Shown in pieces: positions 8,430 to 17,614 of a stretch of DNA of 64,000 bases. The notes beneath the pieces are model-generated. The model searched no databases. It saw only the letters and a list, made by a program, of their open reading frames with translations, and was not told the origin of the DNA. The stretch spans positions 98,682-162,681 of the forward strand of contig NZ_CAJUCP010000003.1 in assembly GCF_910585425.1 (NCBI RefSeq), given 5' to 3'. The first letter of the stretch is position 1; every line of letters starts with the position of its first letter. The DNA comes from an uncultured Acetatifactor sp. (GTDB taxonomy: Bacteria; Bacillota; Clostridia; Lachnospirales; Lachnospiraceae). The position numbers and the translations under genes are program-made.

Positions 8430-9362
8430 ATGGAAAAGATTTATACATCCGCGGACCAACTGATCGGCAGGACGCCGCTGCTGGAACTGGCGCACATCGA
8501 GAGGGAAGAGGGGCTGGAGGCCAGGATCCTGGCCAAGCTGGAATACCTGAACCCGGCGGGCTCCGTGAAGGACCGGGTGGCCAAAGCCATGATAGACGAT
8601 GCCGAGGAGAAAGGCCTCCTGCGGCCCGGCTCCGTCATCATCGAGCCCACCTCCGGCAATACGGGCATCGGCCTGGCCTCCGTGGCCGCCGCCAGAGGTT
8701 ACCGCATCATCATCGTCATGCCGGACACCATGAGCGTGGAGCGCCGCCAGATTATGAAGGCCTATGGCGCGGAGCTGGTGCTGTCCGAAGGGGCGAAGGG
8801 CATGGCAGGGGCCATCGAGAAGGCCGATGAACTGGCCGGGGAGATTCCGGGCAGCTTCATCCCGGGCCAGTTCGTGAATCCGGCCAACCCCGCCGCCCAC
8901 AGGGCCACCACAGGCCCGGAGATCTGGGAGGACACGGAGGGGCGGGTGGACATCTTCGTGGCCGGGGTGGGTACCGGCGGCACGCTGACGGGGGTGGGCG
9001 AGTACCTGAAGGGCCGAAATCCCCGGGTGAAGGTGGTGGCCGTGGAGCCCGCCTCCTCCCCGGTGCTGAGCCGAGGAACCGCCGGGGCCCACGGAATCCA
9101 GGGAATCGGCGCGGGATTCGTGCCGGAAGTGCTGGATACCCGGGTTTACGACGAGGTCATGGCGGTGGCGGATGAAGACGCCTTTGCCGCAGGCAGGCGC
9201 ATGGGCAGGAGCGAGGGCGTGCTGGTGGGCATCTCCTCCGGCGCGGCCGTGTGGGCCGCCGTCCAACTGGCGAAGCGCCCGGAGAACAAGGGCAGGACCA
9301 TCGTGGCGCTGCTGCCGGATACCGGGGACCGGTATCTTTCCACGGCCATGTTCGCGGAATAG
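8430..9362 (+). CDS. cysK: Cysteine synthase A (O-acetylserine sulfhydrylase)
   Basis: PLP enzyme that makes L-cysteine from O-acetylserine and sulfide in the cytoplasm, 310 residues, the usual length. K47 in NPAGSVKDR is the Schiff-base lysine. EPTSGNTGIG binds the substrate carboxylate. GVGTGGTLTG holds the PLP phosphate, and GISSGAAV near the C-terminus is also conserved. An in-frame extension to 8376 lacks a ribosome binding site, whereas AGGAG lies 8 bases before 8430 and the family begins there. It is transcribed alone from the promoter at 8298, under probable control of the divergent Rrf2 protein. Confidence 0.95.
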   Translation: MEKIYTSADQLIGRTPLLELAHIEREEGLEARILAKLEYLNPAGSVKDRVAKAMIDDAEEKGLLRPGSVIIEPTSGNTGIGLASVAAARGYRIIIVMPDTMSVERRQIMKAYGAELVLSEGAKGMAGAIEKADELAGEIPGSFIPGQFVNPANPAAHRATTGPEIWEDTEGRVDIFVAGVGTGGTLTGVGEYLKGRNPRVKVVAVEPASSPVLSRGTAGAHGIQGIGAGFVPEVLDTRVYDEVMAVADEDAFAAGRRMGRSEGVLVGISSGAAVWAAVQLAKRPENKGRTIVALLPDTGDRYLSTAMFAE

Positions 9363-9370
9363 TATCCCGC

Positions 9371-9507
9371 GCATGAATCCTTGAGCAATCAGCCCTGGCT
9401 GTCCACCCAGCGCTGCGTTGTCGTCAGTGGACGATGCCCCGCATCGCCGCCTTCCTCCGCTTTGTCCTGACGCGGACATCAGGCACTGATTACTCGGGAA
9501 TGCATGC
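9371..9507. repeat. Structured intergenic element with terminal inverted repeats
   Basis: gcatgaatccttgagcaatc.. (9371-9392) and ctgattactcgggaatgcat.. (9486-9507) are inverted copies matching at 17 of 22 positions. Between them lie smaller dyads: gtccac/gtggac and cgatgc/gcatcg. It fills the gap between the convergent cysK and pmbA genes. It may be a REP/MITE-like miniature element and can also act as a two-way terminator. Confidence 0.5.
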
Positions 9508-9516
9508 ACCAGTGAA

Positions 9517-10869
9517 CTAGGTTTGCTCCGCCCCATCCTCCTTCCCGGAGATGACCACCCCGTCAAAGGCCATGTAAGGCAGCACGCTGCTGCCGTTCTC
9601 CACGGTCTCCCGGGAGACGGCCACCAGGCTGTTCAGGAGGTCTGCCAGGTTGCCGCTGATCATGGTCTCGCTGACCGCCCCTCTGATTTCCCCATCCTCC
9701 ACCAGGAAGCTGTTCTTGGCCACGCCGGAGAAATCCCCGTTGACGCTGGGATTGCCGCCGGAGAAGCGGCCCACGATGAGGCCTCTTTTGATGGATCTGA
9801 CCATGTCCGCATAAGGGGTGTCCCCGCCCTCTGCCACCAGGGCGAAGGAAGAGTTCCCCGCGGGGGCGAAGCCGGACTTGTTGGCCACATAAAGGGAGAG
9901 GCAGAAGGATTTCAGCACGCCGTCTTTGATGAGGTCGTAGTCTTTCGACCGGAAGCCGTCCTGGGTGAACCTCTCGCCGCAGACGATGCGGGAATCCCCG
10001 GGGCGCAGGGAGAGGGTGATGCGGCTGTCCGCCACGGATTGCCCCAGCTTATCCAGCCAGATGCTGGTCTTGTCCAGGATGCATCCGTCGGAGGCGAAGT
10101 TGCCGATGATGTTTCCCAGGAAGTCCGGCAGGCTGCCGGGGGTCAGCAGGATGACGCCCTGGAATTTCCCCTCCACCGGCACGGTGGACAGCTGGGCCTC
10201 GGTGTCGGCCAGGTCCTTTTCCAGAGAGCCCAGCTCGATGAAGGGCCTGTCCAGCCTGTCGGTATAGATGTCGCTGCCGAAGAAGGAGGTGGCGGCGTCG
10301 CCCTCGTGGGCGGAGAACATCAGCGAGACGGCATAGGCCCCCTGGAAGGCCTCGAATTCCGTTCCGTTGGTATTGCGGTAGATTTTGTGCGTCTGGTCGT
10401 GGCTTACGATCATCTGCTCCATGAGGATCTTCGGGTGCCTCTCCCGGATGTCCCGCATCAGCTCCCTGGTGCGCTCAAAGAACAGGTCGATGTCGGGCTC
10501 GTAAGCGCCCTCCCGGAAAGTCTCGCTCTCCTGTGCGGGGGCGATGTCGTAGGCTTCGTCGGCCACGCCGGACTCCGCGGACTTGAGGCAGTCCCGGACG
10601 GCGGCTTCTATGGCGCTGTCATCGAACTGGTTTGTGGAGGCAGAGCCTTTTTTCTGATCCTTGTATGCAGTGATTGTCAGGCTGTGGCCAAAGAGGGTGC
10701 GGAACAGGGAGAACTCCCCGCCGTCCACGTTGAACTCATGGGTCTGGGTCTCCGTTACGGTGTACTGGGCTTTGTCCGCTTTTGCCTCCCGCAGGCACTC
10801 GCCTGTCTTATGGGCGATCTCCCTGATGTCTTCCTGAATGCTTTTTTCCATATAAATGCTCCTATTCAT
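9517..10869 (-). CDS. pmbA: PmbA/TldE-like subunit of the TldD-TldE metalloprotease
   Basis: A 450-residue protein of the modulator-of-gyrase (TldD/TldE) family, the subunit without a metal motif. The N-terminal domain has the typical THEFNVDGGEFSLFRTLFG stretch, and the C-terminal part has KDYDLIKDGVLKSFCLSLY and FSGVAKNSFLVEDGEI. TldD-TldE heterodimers degrade unfolded peptides and trim some peptide natural products. The ATG at 10869 has GGAGG within the end of tldD and lies 2 bases after its stop, so the two are translationally coupled. The longer in-frame extension into tldD is an artefact. No substrate peptide gene is visible next to it. Confidence 0.85.
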   Translation of the reverse strand: MNRSIYMEKSIQEDIREIAHKTGECLREAKADKAQYTVTETQTHEFNVDGGEFSLFRTLFGHSLTITAYKDQKKGSASTNQFDDSAIEAAVRDCLKSAESGVADEAYDIAPAQESETFREGAYEPDIDLFFERTRELMRDIRERHPKILMEQMIVSHDQTHKIYRNTNGTEFEAFQGAYAVSLMFSAHEGDAATSFFGSDIYTDRLDRPFIELGSLEKDLADTEAQLSTVPVEGKFQGVILLTPGSLPDFLGNIIGNFASDGCILDKTSIWLDKLGQSVADSRITLSLRPGDSRIVCGERFTQDGFRSKDYDLIKDGVLKSFCLSLYVANKSGFAPAGNSSFALVAEGGDTPYADMVRSIKRGLIVGRFSGGNPSVNGDFSGVAKNSFLVEDGEIRGAVSETMISGNLADLLNSLVAVSRETVENGSSVLPYMAFDGVVISGKEDGAEQT

Positions 10870-10871
10870 TA

Positions 10872-12257
10872 TCAGCGACCTCCTATCATTACCTTGCAGC
10901 GCAGGGCGGGTCCGCCCATTCCCACGGGCATGGGCTGCTTCTTGCCGCAGAATCCGGAACTTGCCCATTCCATCGTATCCGATACCATGTCCACGGTCTT
11001 GAGCATGTCGAAGGCCACGCCGGAGATGGTGGTGTCCAGAAGGGCCCGGCCCAGCTTCCCCTTTTTGATTTCATAGCCCATGCTGACGCCGAACATGAAT
11101 TCTCCCGTGGTGTCGGCCTGTCCGTTGGTGGTGTCCAGCAGGTAATAGCCGTCCTCCACGGAGGCGATGATGTCCTCCAGCTTATCCTTTCCCGGGAGCA
11201 CCGCGGTATTGCGCATACGGATCAGCGGTTCATCGGAGAAGCTCCAGGCCCTGGCATTGCCCTGGGGCTTCATGCCGAAGTGCTGGGCGCTCTCCCTGCT
11301 GTGCATATAGCCCTGGAGGATGCCGTTCTCGATCAATACCGCGTCCTGGGCGGGGGTGCCCTCATCGTCCAGGTACACAGGCAGCGGCGTGGGCGCTCCG
11401 AAAGCGGTGTGGGCGAAGTCCACCAGGGTCACCAGGTCGGATGCCACACGCTTGTGGAGCGCAGGGCCCGCCACGGAGCCGCCCAGCACCAGATCCGCCT
11501 CCACTGTGTGCCCCACTGCCTCATGGGCCAGCATGCCGGAGAGGAAGCCGCCCAATACTACGGTCTTGCAGCCAGCCTGGGCATGGACGCCCTCCCGCTT
11601 GTGCATGAGCTTTTCATATAGGGCATCTATCTGGGGATAGAGCAGGGCCGGATCGGTGAAGTTCTCCGAAAAGATGCCGGAACCGCCCGCGGGATGGAAG
11701 AGCTCCAGGGGGCTGCCGGAGGTGGACTCTGCGCCCAGGACGATGTATACATGGCTCCTGGGGGCGCAGATATGCCCGTCACAGCCGTCCGAGGTACAGA
11801 CGATCTTCTCCATGGAATCCTCGGAGACGACCACCGACCGGCTGGAGAGGTTCTTGTACTTCCCGGCGATGTAGGCGTCCAGGGCCTTTACGAATTCTAT
11901 GTACTGCTTCTGGTCCGTGTCCTGGATGGCTCTGCCTGCGGGCACATCGCCGCAGGGGATGGCGGGCAGAGGCCCCTTGCCCCTGCCTACATGGCGGTCC
12001 ATGAACAGGGCGTTCTCCGCGGCGGCCCTCAGCACCGTCTCCGCGGCGCTGCCGGAGCATTCCGCCATGGAAGAGAAGCCGTATACGCCGTTTTGGTAGA
12101 CCCTGGCGCTGATGCCGCAGCTCTCTGCGCGTTCATTTCCGGTGAGGTTGCCCTGCACCAGGCTGACCCGGCGCCTGCGGCTCTTCTGCTCCCTCAGCTC
12201 GGTGTGGGCACCGGTGGGAAAGAGGGATTTCTTGTCTGAGACATGATTTTCTAGCAC
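10872..12257 (-). CDS. tldD: TldD-like zinc metalloprotease subunit
   Basis: Catalytic subunit of the TldD-TldE protease, 461 residues. The HExxxH zinc motif is at residues 245-250 (HEAVGH) followed by the conserved TVEADLVLGGS. FDMLKTVDMVSDTMEW and GFCGKKQPMPVGMGGP near the C-terminus carry the conserved cysteine region that completes the site. Translation starts at GTG 12257, eight bases after GGAGG. It is first in a two-gene operon with pmbA. An extended -10 promoter lies about 35 bases upstream. Confidence 0.9.
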   Translation of the reverse strand: MLENHVSDKKSLFPTGAHTELREQKSRRRRVSLVQGNLTGNERAESCGISARVYQNGVYGFSSMAECSGSAAETVLRAAAENALFMDRHVGRGKGPLPAIPCGDVPAGRAIQDTDQKQYIEFVKALDAYIAGKYKNLSSRSVVVSEDSMEKIVCTSDGCDGHICAPRSHVYIVLGAESTSGSPLELFHPAGGSGIFSENFTDPALLYPQIDALYEKLMHKREGVHAQAGCKTVVLGGFLSGMLAHEAVGHTVEADLVLGGSVAGPALHKRVASDLVTLVDFAHTAFGAPTPLPVYLDDEGTPAQDAVLIENGILQGYMHSRESAQHFGMKPQGNARAWSFSDEPLIRMRNTAVLPGKDKLEDIIASVEDGYYLLDTTNGQADTTGEFMFGVSMGYEIKKGKLGRALLDTTISGVAFDMLKTVDMVSDTMEWASSGFCGKKQPMPVGMGGPALRCKVMIGGR

Positions 12258-12291
12258 TTTTGTTTCCTCCGTTTTTGATTGTGATACAGGT

Positions 12292-12300
12292 ATTATAGCA
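12292..12300 (-). promoter_or_regulatory. Extended -10 promoter of tldD-pmbA
   Basis: Minus strand TGCTATAAT: a full TATAAT at 12292-12297 with the TG extension. No good -35 box was found at the usual distance. Confidence 0.5.
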
Positions 12301-12385
12301 GATTCGGAGGCGGTTGGGGCACATGGGAGGAAAACTTAAGAATTTCTTCGCTGAATATTTTTTTGATCGTCAGGTAAAAAACAGC

Positions 12386-12414
12386 TTGTCGAAAGGGTGG
12401 TTTTGTGTTATGGT
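12386..12414 (+). promoter_or_regulatory. Promoter for the Rpn-like gene
   Basis: TTGTCG (12386-12391), 17 bases, TATGGT (12409-12414). The 334-base gap 12258-12591 holds this and the divergent tldD promoter; nothing else was seen in it. Confidence 0.5.
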
Positions 12415-12591
12415 AAATACAGAGTTCAAAAAGTGTACGGCGCCCGGCGGGAGTGGGTCTTCATTTCCGGCTGAGGCATCTAAGGTCATTATTGTATCGG
12501 CTTTTCGCCAATGAATCAAGCAAAATGAAAACAGGACACTGACAGGCGGAAAGCGTTTCTCCTGTCTGATGTCGGAACAGGAGGAGACAGG

Positions 12592-13716
12592 ATGGACAGC
12601 AGGGGGGAGCGGCAGGAGTCTGCGCAATTCCAGGCGGTGGCTGCGGATTCGAGAGCGGTACATGAGGAGGCAGAAGAAAGAGGAAAGTACAATGAACACA
12701 ACCGGGATGTAAACAGCAAGAGCATCTTCAAGAATCGGGTTCTATGCGCCCAGTTCCTCAGGGATAATTTTGATATGCCGTTACTGAAGGCGGTACAGCC
12801 GGAGGACATTGAAGATATTTCCGAGAGGTATCTTCCCTATCTTGGGACTGAATTTGCGTCTGATTCCGTGAAAAAGATCCGGATTCTGGACATTGGGAAG
12901 GAGGGAGATCCGCCGTTCTTTGTTTCGCTGATTGAACACAAAAGCCTGGTGGACTATGACGTGCCCATGCAGCTGTTACGGTATATGGTGTGCATATGGA
13001 CGGAGTACCGACGGCAGAAGGAGGCGGAAAAGGAAGGCAGTACCGGGCGGAAAGGCTTCCGCTATCCGGTGATCATGCCCGTGGTATATTACGAGGGCAA
13101 AGAGAAGTGGACTGCAGGCATGCATCTGAGCGACCGGATCGGGGACAGCCTGGGGAGGCCGGAATGGATTCCCGATTTTCGCTATGAAGTCATCGGAATC
13201 CATGCATACAGCAATCAGGAGCTTTTGGAACGGGGAGATGAGATGTCTCTCGTGATGTTGATAAATAAGATACAGGACACAGAGGATCTGGAGCGGTTCA
13301 TCCGTATCCCGGCAGATGAGGTGAACCGGATTGTCAGGGACAGCCCGGGTCATGTGGTGGACGTGCTGGTGTCTGTCATGGAAAGCCTTTGTTTCAAGAT
13401 AGATGCCTCGACAGAGGAACGGAGGCAGTGTGTCTGGAAAGTGAGGGAGCGGGAGATGGGGTATTTGTTTGAGAATATGGAAAAGATAAGTATTCAGGAG
13501 ATGCGCAGGAAGACGGAAGAGGAGCGCAGGGAGGCAGAGGAGCTGCGCAGGAAGACGGAAGAGCAGCGCAAGGAGGCAGAGGAGCTGCGCAGGAAGACGG
13601 AAGAGGAGCGCAAGAGGACGGAAGAGCAGCGTAAGCGGGCTGAAATTGCGGAGGAAAAGCTCAGAGCAGCGGAAGAGCATATCCGGCAACTAAAAGAACA
13701 AAAAACAGGATTGTAA
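12592..13716 (+). CDS. Rpn-like PD-(D/E)XK nuclease-fold protein with coiled-coil tail
   Basis: A 374-residue protein of the Rpn/YhgA-like (recombination-promoting nuclease, 'putative transposase') family. The N-terminal half begins NSKSIFKNRVLCAQFLRDNF and contains IRILDIGKEGDPPFFVSLIEHKS, where Asp and the E-x-K of IEHKS match the nuclease triad, followed by VPMQLLRYMVCIW. From residue about 300 the chain becomes a charged coiled coil of (R/K)KTEE(E/Q)R and EAEELR repeats. These are encoded by 42-base tandem DNA repeats, a known variable region in this family. GGAGG precedes the ATG. It is a single gene with its own promoter. E. coli relatives nick or cut DNA and promote RecA-independent recombination; the role here is not known. 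Confidence 0.75.
   Translation: MDSRGERQESAQFQAVAADSRAVHEEAEERGKYNEHNRDVNSKSIFKNRVLCAQFLRDNFDMPLLKAVQPEDIEDISERYLPYLGTEFASDSVKKIRILDIGKEGDPPFFVSLIEHKSLVDYDVPMQLLRYMVCIWTEYRRQKEAEKEGSTGRKGFRYPVIMPVVYYEGKEKWTAGMHLSDRIGDSLGRPEWIPDFRYEVIGIHAYSNQELLERGDEMSLVMLINKIQDTEDLERFIRIPADEVNRIVRDSPGHVVDVLVSVMESLCFKIDASTEERRQCVWKVREREMGYLFENMEKISIQEMRRKTEEERREAEELRRKTEEQRKEAEELRRKTEEERKRTEEQRKRAEIAEEKLRAAEEHIRQLKEQKTGL
13504..13640 (+). repeat. 42-bp tandem repeats inside the Rpn-like gene
   Basis: cgcaggaagacgg recurs at 13504, 13546 and 13588 with an exact 42-base period; the third copy is partial. The period keeps frame and encodes 14-residue coiled-coil units. Confidence 0.85.
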
Positions 13717-13735
13717 CTAAATATTACTAAATCTC

Positions 13736-13764
13736 TTGCAGTTTTCTCCATATGAGGGTAGAAT
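13736..13764 (+). promoter_or_regulatory. Promoter for the metallo-hydrolase gene
   Basis: TTGCAG (13736-13741), 17 bases, TAGAAT (13759-13764), about 120 bases before the ATG. Confidence 0.6.
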
Positions 13765-13884
13765 AAATCCAAACCGGATGCCCTGAGAGGGGCTGCGGCG
13801 GAAGATGACGTCGGCCTTAAGAGGCATCGGCGGAAAAGACCGGTGCGGGCCAGAGGACGGAGGAAAACAGGAGGATAAAGAACC

Positions 13885-14727
13885 ATGCGGACGACATTGC
13901 ACATGCTCCATGAACAGAGCCCCACCCAGATGATGTCCTACATTCTCCAGACCAGGACAGGGAAGCTTGTGGTCATCGACGGAGGGAACCGGCAGGATGC
14001 CGGAAACCTGCTGGAGAAATTGATTGCGCTGGGCGGGCCGGAGCCCACTGTGGAGCTCTGGCTGCTGACCCATCCCCATTTGGATCATGTGGATGCGCTT
14101 CTGGAGATTTTCTCCGGGCCCCATCCGCTGAAAGTAAAAAGTGTTTACAGCCATTTCCTGTCCTACGAATTCTATAAGGCCAACGACTTCCCGGGGTGCA
14201 CGGACGCCAGCACCACGGAGGAGTTCAATGCTTTCGCGGCGGCCCATCCGGACCTCTGCCACAGGCTGGAGAAGGGGCAGCGCTTCCTGATAGATTCCAT
14301 GGAGATCAGCGTGCTCCATGTGCCGGAGGGGGAGACGATTCCACTGAACGTGATCAACAATTCCTCCGTGGTATTCCGGGTGGACGCGGAGGGGCAGCGG
14401 ATCCTCTTCGTGGGCGACCTGGGCGAGGAGGCGGGGGACAGGGTGCTGGAGACCGTGCCGGCACAGGAGCTTCACGCGGATTTCGTGCAGATGGCCCATC
14501 ACGGGCAGAACGGGGTAAAGAAAAGCTTCTACCAGGCTGTGGCCCCCAGGGCATGCCTCTGGAACACGCCCGACTGGCTCTGGAACAATGACGCGGGGAA
14601 CGGATTCGATACCGGCCCCTGGAGGACAGTGGAGGTGAGGGGCTGGATGGAGGAGCTGGGCGTCCGATGCCATTTCGTCAGCAAGGACGGAGAGCAGACG
14701 ATATGCCTGCCCTGCCGTCTTGAATGA
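13885..14727 (+). CDS. Metallo-beta-lactamase-fold hydrolase (ComEC/Rec2-like)
   Basis: A soluble 280-residue protein. The metal-binding motif HxHxDH is at residues 63-68 (HPHLDH), with IDGG at 31-34. FVGDLGEEAG supplies the later metal Asp and MAHHGQNG a further His pair, as in the MBL domain of ComEC-like proteins. It lacks a signal peptide and membrane segments. Substrate is unknown. AGGAGG precedes the ATG. Its TGA abuts the stop codon of the convergent LacI-type gene within a single TGATCA. Confidence 0.8.
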   Translation: MRTTLHMLHEQSPTQMMSYILQTRTGKLVVIDGGNRQDAGNLLEKLIALGGPEPTVELWLLTHPHLDHVDALLEIFSGPHPLKVKSVYSHFLSYEFYKANDFPGCTDASTTEEFNAFAAAHPDLCHRLEKGQRFLIDSMEISVLHVPEGETIPLNVINNSSVVFRVDAEGQRILFVGDLGEEAGDRVLETVPAQELHADFVQMAHHGQNGVKKSFYQAVAPRACLWNTPDWLWNNDAGNGFDTGPWRTVEVRGWMEELGVRCHFVSKDGEQTICLPCRLE

Positions 14728-15744
14728 TCAGCGCATGTCCGGGCAGCTCTCCCGGGAGATATAGGTGACAGGCATCACCTTGGAGGCAATCCCGCACCCG
14801 GCGGCATGGATCTGGCGGTGCATCAGCCTGGTGCACTCCGAAGCCACCGCCTCCAGGGGCAGATGCACCACCGACAGGGTGGGAGTGCAGACCTCGCTGA
14901 AGTCCAGGGCCGAATCCGCGATGGCGATGAATTCCAGCTTCCCGGGGAAGGATATCCCCTGCTCCGAGAAGGCCCGCAGGGAGCCCAGGGCCAGACCCTC
15001 CCGCATATAGAGGATGCAGTCCGTCTCCGGGTGGTCTTCCAGGAGCTGCCTGGTGGTCTCGTAACCGCTCCTGCCCGTGGCCTTGCAGCAGTAGACCACA
15101 GGCTCCTCCATGCCTCTGGAACGGCATGTGTAGGCGAAGAGGTTCCGCCGGATGCTCATGCCGCTGAAGGTGGGCAGGGTGGTGATGACCGCGGGATGCT
15201 TCTTGCCGTGGGAGGCGAAGATCTCCCCGGGGATGGAGCCGATGGAGCGGTCGTCCATGACCACGCTGGAATACTTTTTGGAGTAGCGGTTGTAGAGGAT
15301 GAGGGGGCGGGGGAACCGGCTGGCCTCCAGGTATTCCAGATCCGCTTCCGCCGCATTGCACACCAGGACGCCATGGCAGGAGAGGAGCAGCGCCTCCTTC
15401 ATGGCAGACTGAAGCGCCCCGGGCTTGTAGGGCTGGAGCAGGATTTCAAAGGGCAGGCCGTCCTCCTCGATGGCTGCCTCGATGCCCCGGAAAAAGCGCA
15501 GCATGGTCTGGGCCCTGGTATCCGCCACCCAGAACACCAGGATCCGATAGGAGAACTGTCCGCCGCCCTTTTTCAGGCTCACGGCCTGGAGGTTGGGGAG
15601 ATATCCCATCCGCTCCGCAATCTGCAGCACTCTCTGCTCCGTCTGGGCAGAGATTTTTCTCTCTTTGGATTTATTGTTCAGTATCAGGGAGACAGTGGTG
15701 GGCGACACATTTGCCTCTCTGGCGATTTCTTTGATCGTGACCAT
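14728..15744 (-). CDS. LacI-family transcription regulator
   Basis: A 338-residue regulator with an N-terminal LacI helix-turn-helix (VTIKEIAREANVSPTTVSLI, then a hinge about 48-60) and a periplasmic-binding-protein-like effector domain. AGGAGG is spaced 6 bases before the ATG at 15744; an 8-residue longer start lacks a site. It is divergent from the AtuA/CoA-transferase genes, with about 350 bases between starts, so it is the likely regulator of that operon. A CG-centred, LacI-type half-palindrome lies just after the operon's promoter. Confidence 0.9.
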   Translation of the reverse strand: MVTIKEIAREANVSPTTVSLILNNKSKERKISAQTEQRVLQIAERMGYLPNLQAVSLKKGGGQFSYRILVFWVADTRAQTMLRFFRGIEAAIEEDGLPFEILLQPYKPGALQSAMKEALLLSCHGVLVCNAAEADLEYLEASRFPRPLILYNRYSKKYSSVVMDDRSIGSIPGEIFASHGKKHPAVITTLPTFSGMSIRRNLFAYTCRSRGMEEPVVYCCKATGRSGYETTRQLLEDHPETDCILYMREGLALGSLRAFSEQGISFPGKLEFIAIADSALDFSEVCTPTLSVVHLPLEAVASECTRLMHRQIHAAGCGIASKVMPVTYISRESCPDMR

Positions 15745-15870
15745 ATCGATCCTCCTATTCTTCCGCATATCCGTGACCCACCGCAGCCTGCCGGAAGAGC
15801 AGCCTCGTTTTTCCGGAGGGATTCCTTAAAAGGGATGCGCACAAGATGAACGATTGAGTTTTCTGATAAT

Positions 15871-15899
15871 ATGCTACACCGAAATCCTTCTGTGGTCAA
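15871..15899 (-). promoter_or_regulatory. Probable promoter of the LacI-family gene
   Basis: Minus strand TTGACC (15894-15899), 17 bases, TAGCAT (15871-15876). Confidence 0.5.
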
Positions 15900-15983
15900 G
15901 CGAAACAGCAGTTGAAAAGCCCGGAAGTACTTCTCATGCCGAAAGAGGATATTTTCGGACAGTGCAAAGGTTAATTCAGGAGA

Positions 15984-16036
15984 TTGACAGGAAGTGTAAA
16001 AAGTAATAAAATCAAACGAAAAACTAAAACGTTAAA
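15984..16036 (+). promoter_or_regulatory. Promoter and candidate LacI-type operator of the AtuA operon
   Basis: TTGACA (15984-15989), 17 bases, TAAAAT (16007-16012). Downstream, taaaacgttaaa (16025-16036) has the AACGTT core of LacI-family operators and would sit over the start of the transcript. The rest of the 15769-16097 gap shows nothing else. Confidence 0.6.
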
Positions 16037-16097
16037 CCCAACCTGCTAGAAAAATCGCCGAAGCAATCGGAGCGGGAACGGAAGGAGGGAGAGTGCC

Positions 16098-17465
16098 ATG
16101 GGAAAAGTGATAATCGGAGGCGGACAGGGCTTCTGGGGCGACAGCAATGATGCCGCCGTCCACATGGTGCGGCACAGTGATATCAATTACATGGCCTGCG
16201 ACTATCTGGCGGAGCTGACAATGTCCATCCTGGCCAGGCAGAAGCTGAAGAATCCCAAGGCCGGATATGCCAGGGATTTCCTTGGCATGATGAAGGAATG
16301 CGGGAAGGAGGCATACGAGAAGGGCATCCGGGTGCTGACCAATGCGGGAGGCATGAACATTGAGGGCCTGGTGGAAGCCCTGGCGGCACAGGCATCGGAG
16401 CAGGGGCTTTCGGGCATGAAGATCGGCTATGTCACCGGGGACGAGATTTCGGACCGGATTCCCCGGCTCCTGGAAGAGGGCGTCACCTTTGAAAATATGG
16501 ACGATGGGGGAGATTTCAGGGACATTCAGGATAAGGTCTTCAACGCCAATGTCTATTTCGGCCATGAGCCCACTCTGGAATGCTTAAGGCAGGGGGCGGA
16601 CATGGTCGTCACCGGACGCTCCACGGATTCCGCCCTGTTCCTGGCACCCTGCATGCATGAGCTGGGCTGGGCGGCGGACGACTGGGACAATCTGGCCAGA
16701 GGCATCATGGCGGGGCATCTGCTGGAATGCGGCGGCCAGGGCGCAGGCGGGAACTACGACTATGGCTGGCGGGACGTGCCCCGGATGGACGAACTGGGCT
16801 TCCCCATCGCCGAGGTGAGCGAAGATAACTTTGTCATCACAAAGGCGCCGGACTGCGGCGGCATCATCTGTGAGCAGTCCTGCAAGGAGCAGTTCCTCTA
16901 TGAAGTCCATGACCCGGCGAACTACCTGACTCCGGACGTGAACGTGGACATCAGCCAGGCCACTTTGACCCAGGCCGGGGAGAACCGGGTGCGGGTGGGG
17001 AACATCCGGGGGAAGCGCAGGCCAGATATGCTGAAGCTGTCCCTGGGATACCACGCGGGCTACAAGGTGGCGGGGATGCTGAGCTTCGCCTGGCCGGACG
17101 CCTACGAGAAGGCCCAGTATGCCGCGGAGATCATCCGGAAGAAGATGAAGCGGAAGAACCTGGCGGCGGAGGAGATCCGGATCGACTACATAGGCGTCAA
17201 TGCACTGCACCTGGGGGTGGCGGAGACCGACCCGGAGAAGCTGAAGGACCTGAATGAGGTGGTGATGCGCTTTGCCATCCGGACGATGACCAAGGAGGAG
17301 GCCTACAAGCTGGTGCCGGAGATAGCGCCCCTGCAGCTCAACGGACCGCCCGGCGCAAGCTTCTTCGGCGGCAGGGCCAAGGTACAGGAAGTGCTGGGGC
17401 TGTGGCCCTGTCTGATTCCCAGGGACGCGGTGAAGCTGGAGAGCCATATCCTGAAAGTGGTGTGA
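16098..17465 (+). CDS. AtuA-family protein (DUF1446), large part of a split AtuA
   Basis: A cytoplasmic protein of 455 residues starting VIIGGGQGFWGDSNDAA, the AtuA/DUF1446 signature, with LTNAGGMNIEGLVEAL and VVTGRSTDSALFLAP further on. AtuA is needed for acyclic terpene (citronellol/geraniol) catabolism in Pseudomonas, but the reaction of this family is not well defined and Firmicute members need not act on terpenes. Full-length AtuA proteins carry a C-terminal ferredoxin-like domain of about 100 residues that is missing here. The separate gene at 17924 looks like that domain. GGAGGG precedes the ATG. Confidence 0.8.
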   Translation: MGKVIIGGGQGFWGDSNDAAVHMVRHSDINYMACDYLAELTMSILARQKLKNPKAGYARDFLGMMKECGKEAYEKGIRVLTNAGGMNIEGLVEALAAQASEQGLSGMKIGYVTGDEISDRIPRLLEEGVTFENMDDGGDFRDIQDKVFNANVYFGHEPTLECLRQGADMVVTGRSTDSALFLAPCMHELGWAADDWDNLARGIMAGHLLECGGQGAGGNYDYGWRDVPRMDELGFPIAEVSEDNFVITKAPDCGGIICEQSCKEQFLYEVHDPANYLTPDVNVDISQATLTQAGENRVRVGNIRGKRRPDMLKLSLGYHAGYKVAGMLSFAWPDAYEKAQYAAEIIRKKMKRKNLAAEEIRIDYIGVNALHLGVAETDPEKLKDLNEVVMRFAIRTMTKEEAYKLVPEIAPLQLNGPPGASFFGGRAKVQEVLGLWPCLIPRDAVKLESHILKVV

Positions 17466-17614
17466 AATCCTAGGGACAAATATACGAAATTCCGGATGCG
17501 CACATAGGTTTATGACAGAGATGTCAGATAAAAGGGGCTGGGAAGCCTTCCGCCGTATTGCCGCCGGCATTAGCAGGACGGGAAGAGGGAATCCGGCTTG
17601 CGGCCGGGAGGTTT

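Noticed and set aside
12314..12514. Small 66-codon frame before the Rpn-like gene
   Set aside because: It overlaps a better promoter candidate, lacks a ribosome binding site and has no recognisable sequence.
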